DNA of 37,054 nucleotides from Nitrospiraceae bacterium UBA6905 (GTDB lineage Bacteria; Nitrospirota; Thermodesulfovibrionia; Thermodesulfovibrionales; UBA6898), in assembly GCA_002451165.1 (NCBI GenBank), contig DKBH01000024.1, positions 1 through 37,054 of the forward strand. The letters are read 5' to 3'. This document shows, piece after piece, positions 32,589 to 37,054 of the stretch. Position 1 is the stretch's first letter, and the number at the start of each line of letters is the position of its first letter. The notes under the pieces are model-generated. The model did not search any database and was not told the DNA's origin. It worked only from the letters and a program-made list of their open reading frames with translations. Position numbers and translations under genes: made by a program.

Positions 32589-33239
32589 ATGCGTTATACG
32601 ATCGTTGCTCTGCTAATGTTCTGTGTCGCCGTACCGGCACTGATTCCGGTCCCAGCAGGGGCGGGGCAAGAAGGAATCAGCGGACCTATTCATGCCGAAT
32701 GGCCAGATCTGGACTTTAATTCCGCCTATGACGATTTCACCAAAGGGAACCTTGAAGCTGCCGCTCGGGAGATTCGAAAAGGGGCTGATTTTCTTTCGGC
32801 GGCTGCCGAACGTTCATCCGGGAGCTTTGAGAAAGACCTCCGCCGAACGTCTGAGGAGTTGAAAGAGCTTGCAGACGACATAGAAAAAGGCCCGGTGACA
32901 TCTCCAAAGAGGCTTCGCAGAGCATTTTCTCATTCACATCAGGCACTGGCCAAATACTATGCTGTGCGTTTCAGAAACTCATGGTTTAAGAAAGAGACCA
33001 CAACCGCAGACAGAGAATGGAGATTAGCGGCAGCAAATCTACAACGCAGCATCTCGTGGGTCGATAAAGAGATCAAAGAGGAGACGGAAAAGCTGATTAA
33101 GGAGCTTCAGGCATTAGGCGAAAAACTGGCGCAGAAGGCAGAATTTTTTTCTGATGAAATAGAGAGATCAATAAAAGAGATCGAGGAAGAGCTTAATAAG
33201 CTGCAGGGCAGAATTACCGAAAAAGGAGGAGGGCAATAA
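32589..33239 (+). CDS. Secreted, strongly helical protein of unknown function
   Basis: The 216-residue protein has a Sec signal peptide (MRYTIVALLMFCVAVPALIPVPAGA, cleavage likely after AGA). The mature part is alpha-helical: a repeat-like AAAREIRKGADFLSAAAERSSG and a long Glu/Lys coiled coil (KEETEKLIKELQALGEKLAQKAEFF to the C-terminus). This resembles periplasmic YfdX-like or stress-related helical bundles in style, but I cannot assign a family. It has its own near-consensus promoter and is predicted leaderless. It precedes two peptidoglycan-related genes in the same direction, so an envelope role is plausible. Confidence 0.75.
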   Translation: MRYTIVALLMFCVAVPALIPVPAGAGQEGISGPIHAEWPDLDFNSAYDDFTKGNLEAAAREIRKGADFLSAAAERSSGSFEKDLRRTSEELKELADDIEKGPVTSPKRLRRAFSHSHQALAKYYAVRFRNSWFKKETTTADREWRLAAANLQRSISWVDKEIKEETEKLIKELQALGEKLAQKAEFFSDEIERSIKEIEEELNKLQGRITEKGGGQ

Positions 33240-33523
33240 GAGATTTTCCTTCCTTTTGTCAATCTGAAGCACTGAAACCACAGTACATCAGCCGCTCCTT
33301 CCTGTCGTCTCATGGCGGTAAAGTGTTGGCGCTCTCTTTCATTTGACCCTCCGACGCAAAGCAGCGCGCGCCATAACGTTCGCATATAGGCAAGAAGAGT
33401 CTGTTTTTCAAGACCAGCTTGGTCTGTTGCGGCTTAGCAATAACTTTAGCCCATCCTCCCGGCAGGTCGACTGCTCCCTGCGCTGCAAATCCTCGCCGGA
33501 GATCGCAAAAAACTCAGGTCTGG

Positions 33524-33529
33524 TAGAAT
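33524..33529 (+). promoter_or_regulatory. Extended -10 element for the L,D-transpeptidase gene
   Basis: TGGTAGAAT (33521-33529) is a TGn-extended -10 without a good -35. Its predicted start lies about six bases before the ATG at 33542, and no Shine-Dalgarno is present, so this message too may be effectively leaderless. Confidence 0.4.
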
Positions 33530-33541
33530 AGATATGTTGAT

Positions 33542-35227
33542 ATGAAACAGACAGGATTAAGAGAAAGGGGCTTAAGGCCCTTCCTTGCAGTAGCCTTTTT
33601 GTTGACCATCTGTTTCCCCTCCGAAACAGGATATTCGGTCGCTGCAGTCGACGTGGGCCTCGATCTGCGTATTAAGCAGAAGCTGACCGGCTGGGACGCA
33701 ACCTCCAAGGCGATAATAAGGGACGAAATGATATATTCCGCTGTCCTGGTCGAAAGTTTTTATAAGGGCCGGGGCTACCGGCCTGCATGGAGTGAGGAGG
33801 GTCATCCGACGCTGGCGGAACCGCTGCTGAGGGCAATAGAGGAGACGTACAGCGACGGCCTGACACCCGATTACTATCACCTTGGCATTATTCGATCACT
33901 TGTCGCCCAGGCTGGCAAAGGAGTCTCCCCGACCCCGGATATGCTGGCAGATCTCGACATTCTTCTCACGGACGCATTCATGACCCTTGGCTGCCACCTC
34001 TCTGGCGGGTGCGTTAATCCGGTGACCATGAAAACGGAATGGTATGCAAAACGTGGAAATGTAGACGTTGCCGCTGTCCTTGAACAGGCACTGAAGAAGA
34101 AAGAGATAAAAGAAGCGATGATGAGGTTCCGCCCCGAAGAAGGCTCCTATGTGAGGCTCCGGCAAGCGCTCGCACATTACCGTAATCTCTTGGAAAAGGG
34201 TGAATGGCCGCGACTTTCCGAGGGCAGTCCCCTGAGACCAAATGCTGTATCCTCCAGGGTTGCTGAACTCAAGAGACGACTCGTCGCTTCTGGCGATCTG
34301 GCTTCCGATGAGGTCACGGGCGGGGACTTGTTTGATGAAAGACTGCAACAGTCGGTAATCAGCTTTCAGAAAAGGCACGGCCTGAAACCAGATGGCGTTG
34401 TCGGCTCAGCCACACTTACTGCCCTTAACGTACCGTTGAAGCAGCGGATCCGGCAGATTGAAGTTAACTTGGAACGACTGCGCTGGACACTGGGCAATAA
34501 AGAACTGCGCTCCATTGTCGTGAATATCGCGAATTTTGAGCTGTATGTCATTGAAAACCAAAGGTTACTTCTTCCCATGAAAGTAGTAGTGGGGATGCCG
34601 TACTGGAACACGCCTGTTTTCACGGCAAAGATGACACATCTCATCTTGAATCCGGTGTGGAACGTTCCGGACAGTATTGCGAGGAAGGAGATACTGAAAA
34701 AGGTCAAAAAAGATCAGCAGTATCTCACTAAACAGAATATGAAGGTCCTACGTGGATGGGGATCGAATGAAACGACGATAGATCCCGACACCATAGACTG
34801 GTCTCAGGTCAGCGCAAATAGATTCGCCTACAGATTTCGGCAGGAACCTGGTCCTCTGAATCCTCTGGGAAAGCTTAAGTTTGTGCTGCCGAACAAGTTC
34901 GATGTGTACCTTCACGATACGCCCTCCAAGCGACACTTCTCGGAGAGTGTGCGTACGTTGAGTCACGGTTGTATACGCCTTGAAAAACCGGTCGAACTGG
35001 CAGTGTATTTGCTGCAGGATGACCCGCGATGGACCAGAGAAAATATCCTGGCAGCCATTGAAAAAGGTGTGGAGCAGAAAGTCCTGATTCCCCGCCCATT
35101 GAATGTCCATTTCCTTTATCTCACCGCGTGGGTCGACGAAGGTGGTACCCTTCAGTTCAGGAATGACATTTACGGAAGGGACAAGCTCCTTGAGGAAGCC
35201 CTTTCAGAAAAGCCGTCATCTCACTGA
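33542..35227 (+). CDS. L,D-transpeptidase of the YcbB (LdtD) type
   Basis: The 561-residue periplasmic enzyme forms 3-3 crosslinks in peptidoglycan. A signal sequence (about 1-35, with hydrophobic LAVAFLLTICF) is followed by the YcbB N-terminal scaffold (AIEETYSDGLTPDYYHL, about 95-115), a peptidoglycan-binding domain (about 265-305: SFQKRHGLKPDGVVGSATLTALN) and the YkuD catalytic domain. The catalytic motif is SHGCIRLEKP with Cys477 and His475, and the upstream His in YLHDTPSKRHF is also present. This domain order is that of LdtD, which can bypass beta-lactam-blocked transpeptidation. All active-site residues are intact. The downstream DUF882 peptidase gene is a common neighbour of ycbB. Confidence 0.92.
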   Translation: MKQTGLRERGLRPFLAVAFLLTICFPSETGYSVAAVDVGLDLRIKQKLTGWDATSKAIIRDEMIYSAVLVESFYKGRGYRPAWSEEGHPTLAEPLLRAIEETYSDGLTPDYYHLGIIRSLVAQAGKGVSPTPDMLADLDILLTDAFMTLGCHLSGGCVNPVTMKTEWYAKRGNVDVAAVLEQALKKKEIKEAMMRFRPEEGSYVRLRQALAHYRNLLEKGEWPRLSEGSPLRPNAVSSRVAELKRRLVASGDLASDEVTGGDLFDERLQQSVISFQKRHGLKPDGVVGSATLTALNVPLKQRIRQIEVNLERLRWTLGNKELRSIVVNIANFELYVIENQRLLLPMKVVVGMPYWNTPVFTAKMTHLILNPVWNVPDSIARKEILKKVKKDQQYLTKQNMKVLRGWGSNETTIDPDTIDWSQVSANRFAYRFRQEPGPLNPLGKLKFVLPNKFDVYLHDTPSKRHFSESVRTLSHGCIRLEKPVELAVYLLQDDPRWTRENILAAIEKGVEQKVLIPRPLNVHFLYLTAWVDEGGTLQFRNDIYGRDKLLEEALSEKPSSH

Positions 35228-35569
35228 GACCAGCCGCACATACTCGAATAGCACAAGCTGCCCGCCTTCTATCTTTAACCATCTCCTTTTCCAGGTCCAT
35301 GAGTCTGCACTTGCGAGACGCCTCCGGCTCTGTAGCCGTGTTCGTGCTCCTCATAATCGTTGATAGAAACCCCGTCCTTTCTGCAGCGTTTTTGGCAGAT
35401 TGTGACGCCTATCACTTTGAATTATGTTGGCCGATGCTATAAAATTACTAGTCGCATTGTTTCCGATCTAATGCTGATATTTGGACCATGAAACGTCATC
35501 ATATCATATGCTCATTTGACGTTCATACAGAGATTGCCTCATGCATTATGAAAAAAGGTATATTCGACC
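35228..35569. other. Intergenic region between ycbB-like and DUF882 genes
   Basis: This 342-base stretch has no supported gene. A leftward frame (35157-35354) overlaps the transpeptidase end and has no Shine-Dalgarno. A ten-codon frame (35541-35573) whose stop overlaps the next ATG could be chance. The DUF882 gene promoter should lie in the AT-rich part 35430-35560; TTGACG at 35517-35522 is a possible -35. Confidence 0.4.
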
Positions 35570-36184
35570 ATGATGTTCTCCGAGCACGGGTATTCATGTA
35601 TGGAATCCGATAAGCGATCACCTGTTTCTCTATCGCGCCGGGGGTTGAGCCGAAGAGATGTTCTCGCTGCCGGAGCCGCACTCACCGCTACATTGCTTTT
35701 TCCTCTGGAGGCCATCTCCGGAGTCGCAAAGGATTTTCCTATTGAGAGATCTCTTCTTTTTTTTAACACCCATACCGACGAGAAGATATCAGCAGTTTAC
35801 TGGAGCGAGGGTACGTACGTGCCGCAGGCACTGCTCGATATTAACCACATATTGCGCGATCACCGCACCGGTGAGATGAAGAATATTGATACTTCGTTGT
35901 TAGACCTTCTCTTTGCTCTTCACCAGAAACTGGAAAGTGCAGGTCCGTTTCATATTATTTCGGGGTATCGTTCCCCTGAGACAAACGCTCATCTGAGGTT
36001 GACCAGCAATGGCATTGCCAAAAACAGTCTGCATACTCTCGGAAAAGCCATTGACATCAGGATTCCCGGTTATGAATTGAGGACGGTACATCGTGCTGCA
36101 CTTGACCTGCAGAAGGGTGGCGTGGGGTATTATCCTGCCTCTGATTTCGTTCACGTCGACGTGGGAAGAGTGCGCTTTTGGTAA
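35570..36184 (+). CDS. YcbK/DUF882-type M15 peptidase with Tat signal
   Basis: The 204-residue protein starts with a twin-arginine signal (SRRGLSRRDVLAAGAALTATLLF, RR at about 27-28), so it is folded before export. The mature part is a peptidase M15-like, zinc D,D-/L,D-carboxypeptidase fold: FHIISGYRSPETNAHLR, HTLGKAIDIRI (His and Asp zinc ligands) and FVHVDVG (third ligand His), all intact. This family (E. coli YcbK, MepK) cleaves L,D- or D,D-crosslinks and sits beside ycbB in many genomes, as here, giving a crosslink-making and crosslink-cutting pair. The ATG at 35570 or the next one is the start; AAAAAAGG about 10 bases upstream may act as a weak Shine-Dalgarno. An ATG at 35600 would still include the RR motif. 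Confidence 0.9.
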   Translation: MMFSEHGYSCMESDKRSPVSLSRRGLSRRDVLAAGAALTATLLFPLEAISGVAKDFPIERSLLFFNTHTDEKISAVYWSEGTYVPQALLDINHILRDHRTGEMKNIDTSLLDLLFALHQKLESAGPFHIISGYRSPETNAHLRLTSNGIAKNSLHTLGKAIDIRIPGYELRTVHRAALDLQKGGVGYYPASDFVHVDVGRVRFW

Positions 36185-36224
36185 ACGTGTGCAAGTAACA
36201 TCTGCGAATGTGACCTGTTCCACA

Positions 36225-36445
36225 TCAGTGTACCACACTCATCGTCGGACTTGATGGCTGATAAACAAAGTGCCCCACCGTGGGAGCTGGCGGCCCGTAG
36301 TCCAGCGAACTATGTGGCCATATCTTGTTATACTCTCTCCGCCAGGACGCTATGAAGACTTTCGTTTCCTTAATGTCGTGAAGATCTCCCTGTTGAGGAG
36401 TTCATCCCTCAACTTTCCTTTGAATGACTCCACGTAGCCATTTGC
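36225..36445 (-). pseudogene. 3' relic of an IS3-family orfB transposase, frameshifted
   Basis: On the minus strand, NGYVESFKGKLRDELLNREIFTTLR is followed, after loss of one base near 36363-36368, by KVFIASWRREYNKIWPHSSLDYGPPAPTV in the next frame, ending at TGA 36227-36225. This is the classic C-terminus of IS3-group OrfB (the last Glu of the DDE triad is in the NGYxESF-KLRDE region). The rest of orfB, orfA and the left end are missing. It joins directly to the truncated TIR gene, which reads into it in another frame. Confidence 0.85.
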
Positions 36446-36677
36446 CTACGGTCTTAACGAGGTTGATCTCAGCAAAACACCACTTTGAGTCGAGCCAGTT
36501 CTGAGTGGTAAGAACAATGACAGCCTGACACGTATGGGGAGTTGTGTAGATCTCCTTTTCCCAACCCCGGTCGCCGAGTACGCCACGCGAACGGTGGCCT
36601 GCCTCCTCAAGGCCGACCTTCAGCGAAGCTATTATCTTATCGTCTTTACTACTATGGCTTATGAAGATGACCCTCAT
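36402..36677 (-). pseudogene. Truncated TIR-domain protein gene, fused to IS relic
   Basis: The 91-residue frame begins like a bacterial TIR domain: MRVIFISHSSKDDKIIASLK (strand A and box 1), then VIVLTTQNWLDSKWCFAEINLVKTVGK, where E70 of WCFAE is the position of the NAD-cleaving glutamate. After about residue 80 the sequence is translated from the IS3 relic in a different frame (WLRGVIQRKVEG), so the last helix and any effector-coupling domain are lost. TIR proteins in bacteria act in anti-phage NAD depletion. This one lacks the C-terminal part of the TIR fold and all other domains, so it is unlikely to be active. No Shine-Dalgarno is obvious. Confidence 0.75.
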
Positions 36678-36948
36678 TCTCTGAAAAGCTCTGACATCTT
36701 GTTGAGAGACCGCTGTGTTTGGGATTCTGGCTTCTGTCTAAAATCACACGAAAGCCCATGCCCGTTCTCTGATGTCTGCATGATAGCACATGCTGAAATG
36801 GATGCACAGCCGTAGCCCTTCCAGCGTGATGAGCAATACCGACGCAAGTGCTTGGCGCAAGGGAAAAAGAGGCCGAGTGCTGATTCTCTGAGTCAGAGCA
36901 GGTCAGTTACAATCTTCGCCCCCACCAGGGAAGGTAGATTCTTGCGTC
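36678..36948. other. Region between the TIR relic and the IS3 left end
   Basis: About 270 bases without a recognisable gene, motif or RNA. It holds whatever upstream signals the TIR gene once had. Confidence 0.3.
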
Positions 36949-37054
36949 TGAATCACCCCGGGTTTACTGGAGGCTCTACAATTTGAGAGGATAGAGTCAT
37001 GGACAAGACAACGAAGTATTCCCTGGAGATTCGGGAACGGGCAGTGCGGTTGGT
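36949..37054 (+). mobile_element. Left end of an IS3-family insertion sequence, cut by window edge
   Basis: The terminal sequence TGAATCACCCCGGGTTTACT at 36949 matches the style of IS3-group left inverted repeats (TGAAC/T-rich, CCCGGG, then TGGAGGC). It is followed by a short leader and the orfA start. The right end, orfB and target duplication are outside the window. Confidence 0.75.
36999..37054 (+). CDS. IS3-family OrfA transposase, first 18 codons
   Basis: From the ATG at 36999 the frame reads MDKTTKYSLEIRERAVRL, the usual N-terminal opening of the OrfA helix-turn-helix protein of IS3-group elements (K-Y-S-x-E-x-R-E-R-A-V). GAGAGGATAG just upstream serves as Shine-Dalgarno. The gene runs off the window. 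Confidence 0.85.
   Translation, partial: MDKTTKYSLEIRERAVRL

Noticed and set aside
35157..35354. Leftward 65-codon frame between the transpeptidase and DUF882 genes
   Set aside because: It overlaps the transpeptidase end, has no ribosome site and no recognisable family.
35541..35573. Ten-codon frame whose stop overlaps the DUF882 ATG, as a possible leader peptide
   Set aside because: It has no clear ribosome site and no regulatory codon pattern or alternative hairpins; probably chance.

Overview
This window is one stretch of a Gram-negative bacterial chromosome of moderate GC content. An RND efflux permease, a lipoprotein, Tat and Sec signal peptides, and a YcbB-type L,D-transpeptidase all point to a cell with an outer membrane. 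The NAD(P)-type group 3b NiFe hydrogenase (hydBGDA), Old Yellow Enzyme and thioredoxin-reductase-like flavoproteins, PAS/GAF and ferritin/REC signalling proteins, and a relic of an alternative-type ATP synthase beta subunit suggest an anaerobic or microaerophilic environmental lineage. An uncultured Nitrospirota or Desulfobacterota member is my best guess, but there is no rRNA or other marker and that assignment is weak.

Layout. Positions 1-5380 hold the 3' part of an RND pump gene, a ferritin-like/receiver fusion, a decayed SYLF-domain gene with in-frame stops, and an M48 lipoprotein protease. Positions 5460-15951 are one long leftward defence operon: promoter, half-size HsdS, HsdM, then a complete three-gene CBASS module (patatin phospholipase, CD-NTase, E2-like conjugating enzyme), then full-size HsdS, HsdR and a YgjP-type metallopeptidase. 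The CBASS module lies inside the type I restriction-modification operon, between hsdM and hsdS, and a terminator-like hairpin stands just before its first gene. Positions 16027-17657 carry a small-molecule kinase (probable CTG start) overlapping a DOMON-like protein gene. Positions 17847-19112 are an integron cassette array without an integrase: two clear attC sites whose outer cores match exactly as cassette biology predicts, two or three leftward cassette genes, and a promoter at the array head.

Positions 19236-25820 hold a secreted protein, an SDR/DUF2867 protein and the hydBGDA operon. In that operon the large, small, flavin/2Fe-2S and ferredoxin-like subunits would couple H2 to NAD(P). 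Positions 26138-30823 (rightward) carry a PAS-PAS-GAF protein lacking an output domain, a conserved protein of unknown function, a flavin reductase and an Old Yellow Enzyme. Positions 30872-32374 (leftward) are a thioredoxin-reductase-like flavoprotein and a truncated ATP synthase beta relic that breaks off at the P-loop. Positions 32589-36184 (rightward) are envelope genes: a secreted helical protein, an L,D-transpeptidase and a Tat-exported DUF882/M15 peptidase. The right edge, 36225-37054, is mobile-element territory: an IS3-type orfB relic joined to a truncated TIR-domain gene, then the left end and orfA start of another IS3-family element that runs off the window.

Several genes have a promoter -10 element ending only 4-13 bases before the start codon and no Shine-Dalgarno sequence, so leaderless transcripts look common here. 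Others (flavin reductase, hydD, hydA, CD-NTase, the 20162 gene) have strong Shine-Dalgarno sites. No tRNA, rRNA or CRISPR array was seen.
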